A stretch of 64,000 nt of DNA, taken from Corydoras sp. C115. Lineage: Eukaryota; Chordata; Actinopteri; Siluriformes; Callichthyidae. Shown piece by piece: positions 33,980 through 45,743 of the stretch. Both the position numbers and the translations under genes were made by a program. How positions within the stretch are numbered: the first letter of the stretch is position 1; each line of letters begins with the position of its first letter. The DNA lies in the NCBI GenBank assembly GCA_019802505.1, contig JAFMOC010000006.1:1-64000 (forward strand). The letters run 5' to 3'. Below the pieces are notes generated by a model. That model was not told the origin of the DNA and ran no database searches. It worked only from the letters and a program-made list of their open reading frames with translations.

Positions 33980-35140
33980 TAACATGATTTAGTTGGATCG
34001 CATGTAAGCAAGAAAATGATCCGTACTTATAAAAAGATTCTGGTTTCATCTCTGTGGGATTGGTTTGTTTGTGTGCTGTAGGTAGCATGTGCTTTTGGTA
34101 CATACAGTTTGAATAGATCCTTATGAGCCATGGAACAAAATATACTATACTTGATATAGCAAAATATGCAAGATAGTACACTGAATCTAAACACTTCTGC
34201 TGTCCAGGTTGCTAAAACTGGCAAAGATCCAAACAAGCGCAAGAAGAGAAAAAAAAAGTCCAGAGAATAGTTTTCTATTACAAAAGCCACCCTGAATTAA
34301 CAGCTTTCATCTGGTTTAACTTGGCAGCCAGACACGAATCGCTCTCCAACAGGAATTATAGTATAAATTGTTCAGAAGACTTGGAGAAAATGAGCAGACT
34401 GCACCTGGGTCTCCCACAGCTGGTTTACGCATCGAAGAAATCAATAACAATGGAATTGTTCAGTGAATAGTGGAAAAAAATAAAGAAGCAAGGAGCTTGA
34501 ACGATAATACTGGCCACATTTTCAAAATGTGAAGCAAAACAAGAGAAAGGTCCGAAAACCAGAACTGTCTTCTGGCAACGGACAGACGTATGAGAAACGA
34601 ACGACTCGGCAGGGTTAACACTAACAACCGACGTATACTTCATGACAGTTACTAAATGCCTGGGCGACTCTCACTGATACTTGTTTTGACATATTCTAGG
34701 ACATCTTAGGAATGTTATTACCGTTGTATACAAATGAGATAGTATGAATAATGATCTTCTGGCAGGCGTCATGTGGTTTTACCCACCAAACACATCAACC
34801 TTCCGATGGAAATGATTCCAAGATGTGCACCATCGCCTTGCTGATTTCTAAATATTCTGCGAATAGCTGTTGAAACCCATAGGAAAGCTGCCATATTGAT
34901 GTGAGCACATGACAAAATGAGGCCAAATCTGGAAAAAGTTTGGAAGGTGAAAATAAATAATTTAACACAGACCAAATACCAGGAGTAACACAAAAGTTCA
35001 CAGCAAAAAAATCTTTAAAAAGTGTAACAAATCTTGTTTTTTACTCAAATAAGTACCATAAACAATGTTGTTTTTTAGAAACGTTTACTTATTTTAAGAA
35101 CTGTTAACAGAATAAATGTACTTACTTTATTGATTTACAA
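33980..35140. other. Unassigned intergenic DNA
   Basis: No repeat or exon recognised. Confidence 0.4.
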
Positions 35141-35149
35141 AAAAAAATC

Positions 35150-35387
35150 ATCTTTTGCTTAATCCTGTAAGGGGGGGGGGGTTCCCCATGACCATCCAGA
35201 GGAGAACATTTCGGGCACTGGGCAGATACACCCAGGACATGGCGGCAATTTATTGCTGGCCACACTTACTTACACTCAAACACGCAGTATATGGGGCAAT
35301 TTAGAGCATTCATTTGACTATGAATCCATGACCCTGAAACCCACATGGACATGGGGAGAACATGGAAACTACACCCCCATTGGGTCA
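35150..35387 (-). mobile_element. V-SINE, partial, G12 tract
   Basis: Reverse copy with GGTTCCCCATGACCATCCAG, a middle deletion, and GACATGGGGAGAACATGGAA. Ends before the B box. Confidence 0.9.
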
Positions 35388-35404
35388 ATAAAATAAAAAG
35401 GGTC

Positions 35405-35537
35405 ACCATACCAGGAGAACGTTTCAGGCGCTGGGCAGAAACACCCAGGACAGGGCACCACTCTATCACTGAGCACACTTACTCACACACACAACACACA
35501 CACAGACCGACACTACATGGGGCAATTTAGAGCATTA
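35405..35537 (-). mobile_element. V-SINE 3' half fragment
   Basis: Reverse CAGGAGAACGTTTCAGGCGC to TGGGGCAATTTAGAGCATT. The core and head are missing. Confidence 0.88.
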
Positions 35538-35545
35538 AATTTTAT

Positions 35546-35615
35546 ATTACATTACATTACATTACATTACATTACATTACATTACATTATATTATATTAT
35601 ATTATATTATATTAT
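35546..35615. repeat. (ATTAC)8(ATTAT)6 pentanucleotide array
   Basis: Eight ATTAC units (35546-35585) switch cleanly to six ATTAT units (35586-35615). The next V-SINE inserted at its right edge. Confidence 0.95.
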
Positions 35616-35619
35616 ATTT

Positions 35620-35971
35620 GGGCGGCACGGTGGCTTAGTGGTTAGCACGTTCGCCTCTCAGCACTGGGGATTCCCGGTTCGAATCCCCATCTGGGTGGAG
35701 TTTCCATGTTCTTCCCGTGTCCGTGTGGGTTTCCTCCGGGTTCTCCAGTTTCCTCCCACAGTCCAAAAACATGGATCAAGTCAATTGAATTCTCCAAATT
35801 GCCCCATATAGAGTGTGTCTGTGTGAGTGAGTGAGTGTATGCCCAGCAATGGATTGGCGCCCTGTCCTGGGTGTATCTGCCCAGCGCCCGAGACGTTCTC
35901 CCCTGGATGGGCATGGGGAACCCCCCCACGACCCTAACAGAGGATAAAGCGGGAGATAATGAATGAAAGAA
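35620..35971 (+). mobile_element. V-SINE, full length
   Basis: Complete, GAAT-tailed subfamily, with TATTATATTT repeated at 35610-35619 and 35972-35981. Confidence 0.96.
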
Positions 35972-35984
35972 TATTATATTTGTT

Positions 35985-36102
35985 CATTTAGCAGAGGGTC
36001 TTGCTCAAGGACCTACAGTGGTAACATCAGTGGACCTGGGATTTGAACCCACAACCTTCAGATTGATAGCACAATACCGTGACCACTGAGCTACCACACA
36101 AT
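35985..36102 (-). mobile_element. tRNA-SINE with internal deletion
   Basis: The reverse strand shows the tail CATTTAGCAGA joined directly to GGTCTTGCTCAAGGACC, then GGATTTGAACCC and ACTGAGCTACC. The CTTTGGATAAAAGCG segment is lost. Confidence 0.85.
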
Positions 36103-36103
36103 T

Positions 36104-36220
36104 TTCCTTGAATCCATGAGGACCCCGGAGGAAATCCACGCAGACATGGGGAAAACATGAAAACTCCACCCAGATTAAGATTCATATCTGAGCGCCGAGA
36201 GGCGAACCACTAAGCCCACA
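36104..36220 (-). mobile_element. V-SINE head/core fragment
   Basis: Reverse CTTGAATCCATGAGGACCCC through core to GAGGCGAACCACTAAGCCCA. Confidence 0.88.
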
Positions 36221-36353
36221 TTTTTTCTTGATTTTCTATTATTTGACAGATTGTTTTGCAGTGATTTAACATCAAATACAATCCTTCAGACAACAGTCAA
36301 GCAGTAGTTGATAATACACAATTATTATTATTTTTAGTTATTAGTTATTTTAG

Positions 36354-36717
36354 TGGCCGGCACTGTGGGTTAGTGGTTAGCACGTTCGCCTCTCAGCGCT
36401 AGGAATCACCGGTTCAAATCCCAGTCCAGTGGAGATTCCATGTTCTCCCAGTGTCTGCGTGGGTTTCCTCCGGGTTCTCCGGGTTTCTCCCACAGTCCAA
36501 AAACATGGATCAAGGTCAACTGAATTCTCCAAATTGCCCCATATAGAGTGTGTTTGCATGTGTGTGAGTGAGTAAAATATGTTTACAGCAATAGATTGGC
36601 GCCCTGTCCTGGGTGTATCTGCCCAGTGCTCGATACATTCTTCCCTGGATGGGCATGGGGAACCCCCCCCAACGACCCTAGTAGAGGATAAAGTGGAAGA
36701 TAATGGATGGATGGATG
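36354..36717 (+). mobile_element. V-SINE, full length, 10-bp duplication
   Basis: GGAT-tailed subfamily (GATAGATTGG-like, TAGTAG, GTGGAAGATAATGGATGG end). The duplication GTTATTTTAG is at 36344-36353 and 36718-36727. Confidence 0.95.
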
Positions 36718-36729
36718 GTTATTTTAGCC

Positions 36730-38870
36730 CATCCGAAAAATACAAAAGCCTTGCTTTACTACATACTACTTACTTTCTAAGCAAAATGCAAGTGTCACTT
36801 GTTTTTACTTCTTGCAGTTATGTGGATAAACTTATGATACTGCTGGGAAAACAACTGGCCTATTCTCAAAAAAAAAAAAAAAAAAAAAAAAAAACTGGAT
36901 CCATGACCGTATCACCTAATTAAAATTATGCAATAACTGAGAGGACTGAACTCCCCCTATGGTCTTTTTAAGCCAGACTATACACTATGTGCACAGGTCA
37001 TTAGAGTTTGCCTGCGCATATTTTCAGCGTATGAATCACACATCTATTTTAGTGCTAATGCTGAGCCCTCGGCTAGGATTTGTCAGTAAACTGAGACCAT
37101 TTCAAGTTAAGCTTGTGGACAAAAAGACAAAAACATATGTTGCAGATAATGACTTTTCACTGGGATAATCCATCGGTGGTAGCTTTGTTTGCATGTTCCA
37201 CCTCCAGTTCAGATGTAAGTTGTTAACTGTATCATACGGATTTACTTTTGAATGGTGTGGAAAAAAATATATATGTATATTTTATTGTTCCAAAATGCTA
37301 TGGTATCTTTTTTCGGAACGAAGCCTCTGGTTTCCAGCACCCAAGGCCTCTTGATGGAATGTAAAACAGGTGCTTCATTGTTTGCTTCACCCCTTTATGG
37401 AGAAGAGGTAAGAAAAACACCCACCCAGCCTGCAGGGACGGCAGCGTGACTGACAGCACATCACATTCTCCAGCCAGCTGCGTCTACTGCTGATCTTTTA
37501 GGAAAATCCCAGAGGGAAAGTATGTGTGAGAGAGAGAGAGAAAGTGAGAGAGAGAGTTAGTGTGTGTGTGCGAGAGAGAAAGAGAAATCCAAAATGCATT
37601 AAAACTAAAGAAGCAGCACATGTTGAAAACCACAAGTCTGTGATGCAGAGTCATTTTGTCTTTCTTCTCCTTACACCTTTCTTATTAGAGGTAAAAAAAA
37701 AAAAAAAAAGGATCTCCATCTTTGCCATGTATGATCGAGTTACTGCCAGCGTTAATAGAAAAGACAGACAGCAGCGCCCTATAAATACATATCTGCTAAT
37801 AAAATTGAAGGTTTGGTTTACCTCAGACTATCATATTTTTTACATTTCTCTTACTTTCTACATGAAATAAAATCTAGTTTGTGGATTTTAGCAGTAAATC
37901 CAAAGTGTTTGGTCATAAGAAAGCTACGGCATGCAAAATTTTCTCATTTTTTTATTTGGCTGCATGCAAGAAAGCATTTTTTATTATTTTATTCAGTTGT
38001 TTTTGGTGTTGCAGGATCCAGTGGTCCAGTTCATATATCTGATTCGGATGACATGTCTAGTCAATGATATATGAGAACCCATTGTTTTGCACACACGCAC
38101 AGTTAAAAATGTCAACTCGCGAATATTTTATCTGGATTTCACTACCGAGCTGATAGTTCACTGTAGATTTACAGTCTTGGCAGCCTAATAATTTAGCTGT
38201 GTTTTATTTGACGAACCTTTTCCAGCTTTCTTAGGTCAGGGGGAAGCACATGGGTGCAGCAGTTAGTTCTTACACCTCACAAAGAGAATGTTGTGGGTTT
38301 GATTCTTGGTTTGGGAGAACGGAGATCCTTTCTTCATCCATTACACTGCCAGTAATGACCTTAAAGGCCTTTACTGGGGTAAGATGTAATGAATATTAAA
38401 GGTATGATTAACTCATTCAAATAAAATTGTCTTAATCACACACCTGCATTTTAAGGACAGAATCAATTTTTTTATTGGACTTTGGAGGTTATTTTCTGAA
38501 AAATGGACAAATAATAATTTCACAACTGTACATTGGTGTTCTGCACTGTTAATGGTACCTGAGCCCTCCACAATTGAAATTAGGTTTGAGCATGCATTTG
38601 CTGTACAGTGAGATGGTGCATCGCCACACCACCACCCCAGAGTTAAACCTTACTGGAGGTTCCAGCTTACCGAAGGTTCTTGGTATTCAGCTCACAAGCA
38701 ATCCTCATTGATTTTCCCATTTTCTCCTGTGATTTCTACGCTGCAAATACTTGCCCATCAACCATATTTAGATGTGTATTGCCATTGTTATTTTTAGATG
38801 TTTAGACTGTTGTATAGACTTAGTTATCCATGGAGCTAAGTGTTAACACAAAACAAAGAGTCAGATACAA
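36730..38870. other. Unassigned DNA with A27 tract and a possible short exon
   Basis: A27 at 36868-36894. At 37338-37407 an open 70-bp segment is bounded by TTTCCAG on the left and GAG followed by GTAAGAA on the right, but it resembles no known protein. A degenerate tRNA-like head lies at about 38249-38340. No gene is called. Confidence 0.4.
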
Positions 38871-38875
38871 TAGTT

Positions 38876-39222
38876 GGCATGGTGGTTTAGTGGTTAGCAC
38901 GTTCTCCTCTCAGCACTAGGCATTCCTGGTTAGAATCCCAATCTGGGTGGAGTTTCCATGTTCTCCCCGTGTCTGCGTGGGTTTCCTCCGGGTTCTCCGG
39001 TTTCCTCCCACAGTCCAAAAACATGAATCAAGGTCAATTAAATTCTCCAAATTTCCCCATATAGAGTGTGTTTGTCACTGTGTGAGTGAGTGTGTGCCCA
39101 GAGGTAGATTGGCGCCCTGTCCTGGGTGTATCTGCCCAGCGCCCGAAACGTTCTCCCCTGGAAGGGCATGGGGAACCCCACCACGACCCTAGTAGATGAT
39201 AAAGCAGAAGATACTGGATGGA
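38876..39222 (+). mobile_element. V-SINE, full length
   Basis: Head GGTGGTTTAGTGGTTAGCAC, core, CGAAACG and CCCTAGTAG states, GGATGGATGG tail. GATACAATAGTTGGCAT before and GATACAGCAGTTGACAT after look like a mutated duplication. Confidence 0.93.
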
Positions 39223-39229
39223 TGGATAC

Positions 39230-40790
39230 AGCAGTTGACATACCTTATGTCTGATTTGAAGGTCTGAGATATAGCCCAATACAAACAACTGAGGAGTTAC
39301 AAATTTTAGTGTCCAAACTGCCTGGGTCATGCCGATGTTCTCATATGACATTAAAACTAGTGTTTTAAGGTTATGGGGGACCATAAGTTCTGTGCAGTTA
39401 GATATTGTGTTTAACATTTGAAGTTTACTACCTCGTAATAAAAATAAGGCTGAATGTGTCATTTAGCCAACAGTGCTCACGTAACAATGTTTTTCATGCC
39501 TGCCATTTCCTTGTAAAAATTACACACTAGGTATAGTGTTCATTTTTCTTTCTTTTTAAATGAAAAGTTTTATGTCTATTTATTCTGCAAAAAACATGGA
39601 ATATTACCTGTTTCCAGATAGTTATTTCCTATCCCATGCTCTCTGCCAAGCCACCTGCAAACCTTCCAGTAAATTTCTCTACAAATTACCATGTGTCTAA
39701 CTGAGCCCCCTAAAAAAAGGGAGAAAATCAAGCTTGCATAAACCCAACCGCTCAATCACACAAACACTGGACTACAGCCTTAATATGTGAATGCAATAAA
39801 GAATGCTCAGTGCTAATGGGGTTCGAATGTAAACCACACTTCAGTCAGATTATAATATTGTTCTTGTTATATAGCTTATTCAGAATCAGGTCAATGGAGT
39901 TGAAGCTGCAAAAGTGTAATAATGCAATAATGCAAACAGTTTACACTTTTTTAAATGAATGTATAGGAAGACGATTTAAGACAAATCAAAGCATTGTACA
40001 TACCAAATGTTTTAAATAATGATCAACAAGTAGGACCTTGCTACGTAGAAGATTAAGTAAAGACTGCCCTCTGGAGGACATTACTGGAGTAGCATTTGGT
40101 ATTTGGAAGAGTCGTGTAAGGCAAAGAAAAGTTGTCTGTGGCAAAGAAGAAAGGTTTTTATGTTGCCAAATGGACTGCTGTCGAAGGCACACATGGTTGC
40201 CATTGACAGCAAAAAGGTTCACGAACATGCACATAGACAGAAGTGTCCAAACAAAAGTCAATGTCTATGCTGAACTATGTCACACTACAGCACACAATGC
40301 ACCTTATCATATATATTTTATATTCTACATACTTACATTGTACAGTACATTGTAATTTGTAAATACAGTAAATTGAAATTGTTTCATCATTACATCATCA
40401 AAATTCTTGTGTGTGTATCTTATTGTGATTCTGATGCAGATTCTGAACAAGATGGATGCTTTACATTTTGTGTGGTGGAATACTTGGAAGTTTCACTGTG
40501 TGTGAAAGTGACTGCTGTGCTGAAAATAAGTGAAACATACATATTTAGTGATATAGTCATCAAGACAAATTTACCCTTTTTATAAGCTTCGTTAATAAGT
40601 TGTTAAGGAATTCGACTGAATAAATGACCTATTGTCATGCTTGATGGCACCAACTTTATATGGGTGAGAACTCCGCCCTTTGAAATTACGGATGTGTTGA
40701 AAATCAAATACTGCCTACTATATAGTGGCAAAAGTTGTAGACGAGAATGGTGTAAGCATATCCTCGGCACACTGTGCTATTCCATAAACG
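39230..40790. other. Unassigned intergenic DNA
   Basis: TGCCCTCTGGAGGAC at 40065-40079 resembles a CTCF core motif. No exon or repeat family recognised. Confidence 0.4.
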
Positions 40791-40794
40791 GTGT

Positions 40795-41131
40795 TTTCGT
40801 ATCCTGAAGGCAAACACAGAGAGGATGAGAAGGAGCTTCTTCCCAATGGCGATTCGGACCCTGAACCAGGACTAAACGGACATTTAACTTAAACCTGTAA
40901 CCCTGCACTGCAATATTTGCACAAAAAGCACAACCCACTTTTATAATTCCATTGCACATTGTAAATACATAGTTACATTTTATTTTATTTTTATCTTTAC
41001 TCTATCCTATTTTTTTTTCATTTTAAACAAATTTAATTTTCTGTGGAGAGGTCAAAAAAGAATTTCACTGCTGGCTGTACCATGTATAACTACGCATGTG
41101 ACCAATAAACCTGATTCTGATTCTGAACAGA
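40795..41131 (+). mobile_element. L2/CR1-type LINE 3' end with ORF2 C-terminus
   Basis: Reads ERMRRSFFPMAIRTLNQD then stop (TAA at 40873-40875), the C-terminal pattern of L2/CR1-type ORF2. This is followed by a UTR with CTGCACTGCAATATTTGCAC, AAGAATTTCACTGCTGGCTG and a tail of CTGATTCTGATTCTG. Strongly 5'-truncated. Confidence 0.85.
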
Positions 41132-41139
41132 GCAAACTC

Positions 41140-41730
41140 ATATGAACAAGCTGACGAAGAAAAAAAAATACTCATACTCAAGTGGAAAATAAGCTACAAA
41201 CAAACACATAAACCTGAGATAATGATGTCCAGCACCAAAGGATTGTTAATAAACAGTGGAACTCTAAGATTGGTGGTTTGACCTTTGGCATCAAATGATG
41301 TTTGTAATATGGTGATAAGTCTGAGGTTGTGTGTACACTCAATATAATGGATTTAACAGCGTGAGACGAAGGAAAGGCAAAATTCGGGCCAAACTTACCA
41401 TATTCAGATACAGCACAGTCATCTTTCTCCCATTCACGCCCCTTTCACTCTTCTTTACTGCACATAAAAGAGAGACAATTAATCACACGGGCAGAAGGTG
41501 TTTCCACTGAACTGATCAGTTTTTCTTGACTGCTTCTCAATCATAGACTCTGAAATGACACCCTCATGTTCAGTTTACTTACTCAAAGAGTATTGTTTTA
41601 CCAATCAAGCAAACTATTTAATTTAACTGACATAGCCTACTAGTTAAGACACAGTAAGCAAAGGTAGTAAGCAAAAATTGCTAGTATGTCAAGTAGTAGG
41701 TGAGAATTTCCACAGGATCCAATAAATCAT
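41140..41730. other. Unassigned DNA
   Basis: Nothing recognised. Confidence 0.4.
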
Positions 41731-41737
41731 TTATTTA

Positions 41738-41920
41738 TATCCATTTTCTTCTGCTTTATCCTCTACTATGGTCACGGGGTGGGGGTGGGGGTTCCCTATG
41801 CCCATCTAGGGGAGCTATACCCAGGACAGGGCGCCAATCTATTGCTAGGCACACACTCACTCACACAGACACATTCTATATGGGGCAATTTGGAGAATTC
41901 AATTGACGTTGATCCATCTT
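41738..41920 (-). mobile_element. V-SINE 3' half
   Basis: Reverse CTTCTGCTTTATCCTCTACT through GGGCGCCAATCTATTGC to TTGACGTTGATCCATC. Core and head absent. Confidence 0.9.
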
Positions 41921-41984
41921 TTAATGGTCCTATCAAAGTATGTCAAATGCCCTGACATCTGAAGCAACACTGTGGATTTGTATA

Positions 41985-42044
41985 GAGCACGCACGCACGC
42001 ATGCACGCACGCACGCGCACACACGCGCACACACACACACACAC
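41985..42044. repeat. (CACG)n/(CA)n microsatellite
   Basis: GCACGCACGCACGCATGC followed by CGCGCACACACG and CA repeats; CpG-rich. Confidence 0.93.
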
Positions 42045-43115
42045 GCCCTTAGTATTTATGTGATGATACTAGTCACTTGTCCCAGCTTCACCCGTTGAAA
42101 TAGAAATCTATCAGGTTCGGACTGCACCAGGTTCTTAGAGAGAATGACAAGTGACACGCTGATTGGTTTATTGCATGTTATGCCCAAAACATGATTGAAT
42201 CACATTGAATCACATTGTCACAATAGCAAAGACACCCTGACACACCCTAAACCAAACTGTGGTGTGTGTAGTTCACAGCTTGCTAGAAAAAAGCCTCTTA
42301 AGTTGCTTCTTGGTGGTTGTATAGAGTAAATAAACCTGCTCAGGATCCCTGAAAAAAGTGAGTAGACAAATTTCCTGGTGATCAAAGCAACAGTCTGGAT
42401 AGAGAACACACACACACACACACATGCACATTCACCTTACAATATATTGCAATATTGTATTATAATAAACTTGTGGGTTTTTGAAGCTTATTTGTTCCAA
42501 CAACCACAGAGATACACACAAGACCGAAAAAACGAAAACTGCTGAAAGCAATGGCATAACCAGCAGACAAACAAATTTACTGTAATTATGGGCTTAAAGG
42601 TGGCCACGCACTTACAAAACCCTGTCTCAAAATTGACACCTTAATTGAAGTGTGTGGTTGTTTATGTGGACAAAGATAACACCTTCAGGCAGAAGGTTTT
42701 TAGGTCAGACGGAGTTGTTTTGCAACAATTACCAGAAGTATGTCTTAGAAAGGGGCAAAGGGCTGTTTAGAGGAGCAGTGATTAGCATGCTTACCTCAAA
42801 GCAAAAAGGTCCTGGGTTTCACTTCTGGGTGGGACAGACAATTTGCTTTAATTTGTATGTTCCAGAAACAGTATCATTTTAAAAGAGATTATTTGACCTG
42901 AACCAAGATTTAAAAAAAAATAATAATAATATTTGAGCACTGATGGAAGTTAAAAGGATGACGAACACAAAATGTGCACCAAGAGTTCAACATACTTCAA
43001 CACAAGGTCAGTCTATCTGAGGTGCTGAGAATGATACAACACTTAGGGGAGGGGAGCGGGGAAAATGTGCACACTCATGCATGCGGAAAAAAAAGCTGCA
43101 ACTTAGTGTTAATAA
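42045..43115. other. Mostly unassigned; old SINE head inside
   Basis: At about 42769-42850, GCAGTGATTAGCATGCTTAC then CAAAGCAAAAAGGTCCTGGG is a DANA-like SINE head. A (CA)n run lies at 42406-42423. The remainder is not recognised. Confidence 0.5.
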
Positions 43116-43119
43116 TATT

Positions 43120-43428
43120 CATTCATTCATTCATTATCTTCCGCTATATCCTATATTAGGGTCGCGGTGGGGTTCCCCATGCCCATCCATGGGAGAACGT
43201 CTCGGGCGCTGGGCAGATACACCCAGGACAGGGCGCCAATCCATCGCTGGGCACACACTCACACACACAGACACGCACACAAACACACTCTATAGGGGGC
43301 AATTTGGAGAACTCAAATGACTTAATCCATGTTTTTGGACTGTGAACCCGGAAGAAACCCATGCGGACACGGGGAGAACATGGAAAGTCCACCCAGATGG
43401 GGATTCGAACCGGGAATCCCTAGCACTA
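43120..43428 (-). mobile_element. V-SINE, minus copy of an inverted pair
   Basis: Reverse copy with long (TGAA)n tail and core, ending at ATCCCTAGCACTAAG, so the A box is missing. It directly abuts a plus copy. Confidence 0.93.
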
Positions 43429-43436
43429 AGGGCTAG

Positions 43437-43740
43437 GCTTAGTGGTTAGCACGTTCTCCTCTCAGCGCTAGGGATTCCCGGTTCGAATCCCCATCTGGGT
43501 GGAGTTTCCATGGTCACCCCGTGTCTGCGTGGGTTTCCTCCTACAGTCCAAAAACATGGATCAAGTCGATTGAATTCTCAAAAATTTCCCCATATAGAGT
43601 GTGTGTGTGTGAGTGAGTGTGTGCCCAGCGATGGATTGGCGCCCTGTCCTGGGTGTATCTGCCCAGCGCCCGAGACGTTCTCCCCTGGATGGGCATGGGG
43701 AACCCCACCGCGACCCTAATAGAGGATAAAGCGGGAGATA
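43437..43740 (+). mobile_element. V-SINE, plus copy of an inverted pair
   Basis: Begins CTTAGTGGTTAGCACGTTCT, has B box and core, and ends abruptly at AAAGCGGGAGATA with no GAAT tail. Confidence 0.93.
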
Positions 43741-43842
43741 ACACGGGGAGAACATGGAAGCTCCACCCAGATGGGGATTCGAACCGGGAATCCCTAGCGC
43801 TGAGAGGCGAACGTGCTAACCACTAAGCCACCGTGCCGCCCA
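43741..43842 (-). mobile_element. V-SINE head/core fragment
   Basis: Reverse ACACGGGGAGAACATGGAAG to GCCACCGTGCCGCCC. Its first 60 bases repeat what is already present in the first minus copy at about 43368-43428. Confidence 0.93.
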
Positions 43843-43844
43843 AT

Positions 43845-44330
43845 CTGTTAAACTACAAAACACATTTCTACAGAAAGTGGATCTAATGAAAACATACAAC
43901 AGCTTTAGGAATGCACCGAGTACTCGTCAACCAAAATTATTCTGCTTAAAAATGGCAAAAACAATGACTTTTTTGATGATGTTTTAATTTTTTTTTTAAA
44001 GCACTATTTTTTTTTTTTTTACAGCAAGTCATTGGAGCACATTGATGTTTATTAGCTTGTCTATAAATTACATTATTACTAAATTTAAAAGTCAACTACA
44101 GCCGTTGACCTGATTTCAGCTTGTGTAAAACGAGGATAGGTTAAAAACAAGAAGGAAAAAGAGGTTATTAATAGTTCACATGGAATTGACCAATCAGATT
44201 TAAAAATAAAAAAGAAATACTGTAACTGGCTCCTGCTGTAGTATTTCTTGGCATTTGGATTCAGCGTGACATAAATGGTTTTCTGATATTGATCCGACAA
44301 ATGACAAGTCATATTAAATAAGTATAATTT
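43845..44330. other. Unassigned DNA
   Basis: No family recognised; contains T-tracts near 43990 and 44010. Confidence 0.4.
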
Positions 44331-44342
44331 ACATGCTGGTGG

Positions 44343-44688
44343 GCGGCACGGTGGCTTAGTGATTAGCATGTTCTCCTCTCAGCGCTAGGGATTCCCGGTT
44401 CAAATCCCCATCTGGGTGGAGTTTCCATGTTCTCCCCGTGTATGCGTGGGTTTCCTCCGGGTTCTCCGGTTTCCTCCCACAGTCCAAAAACGTGGATCAA
44501 GTCAATTGAGTTCTCCAAATTGCCCCATATAAAGTGTGTCTGTGTAAGTGAGTGTGTGCCCAGCGATAGATTGGCTCCCTGTCCTGGGTGTATCTGCCCA
44601 GCGCCCTAAATGTTCTCCCCTGGATGGGCATGGGGAACCCCCCGCGAACCTAGTAAAGGATAAAGTGGAAGATAACGGATGGATGGAT
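44343..44688 (+). mobile_element. V-SINE, full length, 12-bp duplication
   Basis: GGAT-tailed copy. The duplication ACATGCTGGTGG is at 44331-44342 and 44689-44700. The right copy is also the head of the next V-SINE. Confidence 0.95.
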
Positions 44689-44692
44689 ACAT

Positions 44693-44975
44693 GCTGGTGG
44701 CTTAGCACTTAGCGTGTCTGCCTCTCAGCGCTGGTTCAAATCTCAGTCTGGGTGGAGTTTTCATGTTCTACCCGTGTCGGTGTGGGTTTCCTCCGGGTTC
44801 TCCCAAAGTCCAAAAACATGGATTCAAGGTAAACTGAATGCTCTAAATTGCCCCATATAGTGTGTGCCCTGCGATAGATTGGCACCCTGTCCTGGTGTAT
44901 CTGCCCGAAACGTTCTTTCCTGGATGGGCATGAGAACCCCACCGTGACCCTCGTCAAGGATTAAGCAAATATAAT
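44693..44975 (+). mobile_element. V-SINE, older, partial
   Basis: GCTGGTGGCTTAGCACTTAG head, shortened anticodon region, core with a deletion, and AGGATTAAGCAAATATAATG end. Confidence 0.9.
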
Positions 44976-45019
44976 GCATGAGAACACAATATACAATAAT
45001 TAGAAAACATATAATACTG

Positions 45020-45025
45020 TTTATT
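45020..45025 (-). terminator. Candidate poly(A) signal AATAAA of lysmd4
   Basis: AATAAA on the minus strand, 200 nt after the stop codon. An ATTAAA variant lies closer, at about 45206-45211, so the real cleavage site is undecided. Confidence 0.5.
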
Positions 45026-45224
45026 GGCTTTCCACTATTTACAGTGTAATTATTAATTGGGTTACTTATCACCTGTTTCTCCAAGTACCTCATTGTATTC
45101 ACCACTAATATGCTTAAGATATTCTAATTAAAGATTCCATCTTTTAATCATCTTTAAAAATGCTAGTAGCATTCTGTTTTTTCTCTATATGTAACTAAAA
45201 TAGAATTTAATAATACTGTCAGAC

Positions 45225-45743
45225 TTAAGGCACATCATTCTGAGACATAGTGACTTCGGTGCTGTTAGTCACTGCATTCCCGCTGCTTTGAGTTGTAAAA
45301 TAGACCACATAGAAAATCGGCAAAACAATCCCAATAAGTAGCATTGCAATAACAGCATTCCACCACCGGATCCCCCAGTCTGCACCATGGTTCCTCAGAC
45401 GATGGCCTCTCGAGCCACGTCGTCTAGTTCTGTCAGAGTTGAGTGTAAATGCATCCTTGTGAGGCTCTGCATTCTGGATAAGACACTCGATGTGCTCATC
45501 GACTTCTTTGAAGAAATCCATGTACTTTGGAATCTGAGGTCTAAATTTGGATTCAGCTTCACCTACGTGCTGATTCCCAGCAGGGCACGCTAGTGGACTA
45601 CAGGGGGCTCTGTCCTCAGGAGTCTGAAGCTCCAAGTTAGTCTCTGTCACCAGGCCATGTTTCTTGACCGGGATTTTGATCGACTTCAGTGCATACAGGT
45701 CCTGCTCTTTGATGAGGTTGTTTACCCGCATTATATCTGCCAC
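45225..45743 (-). CDS. lysmd4: LYSMD4-like protein, last coding exon
   Basis: Codes the C-terminal 172 residues (88-259 of the spliced protein). The exon opens after TTTTTTGCACTTAG with VADIMRVNNLIKEQ, the second half of the LysM domain, and QDLYALKSIKIPV (101-113). A polar linker follows, containing FFKEVDEHIECLI (about 164-176). Near the C-terminus GADWGIRWWNAV leads into one membrane segment (about 215-236, AMLLIGIVLPIFYVVYF) and a short tail with an NST sequon. This architecture and the ADWGI-WW motif are typical of vertebrate LYSMD3/LYSMD4; DLYALKSIKIPV and MLLIGIVLP favour LYSMD4. Members are predicted single-pass membrane proteins; a defined biochemical role is not established. The frame is intact. 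Confidence 0.92.
   Translation of the reverse strand: MADIMRVNNLIKEQDLYALKSIKIPVKKHGLVTETNLELQTPEDRAPCSPLACPAGNQHVGEAESKFRPQIPKYMDFFKEVDEHIECLIQNAEPHKDAFTLNSDRTRRRGSRGHRLRNHGADWGIRWWNAVIAMLLIGIVLPIFYVVYFTTQSSGNAVTNSTEVTMSQNDVP

Noticed and set aside
45387..45593. Plus-strand frame opposite lysmd4 exon 3
   Set aside because: Antisense shadow of the conserved coding exon.
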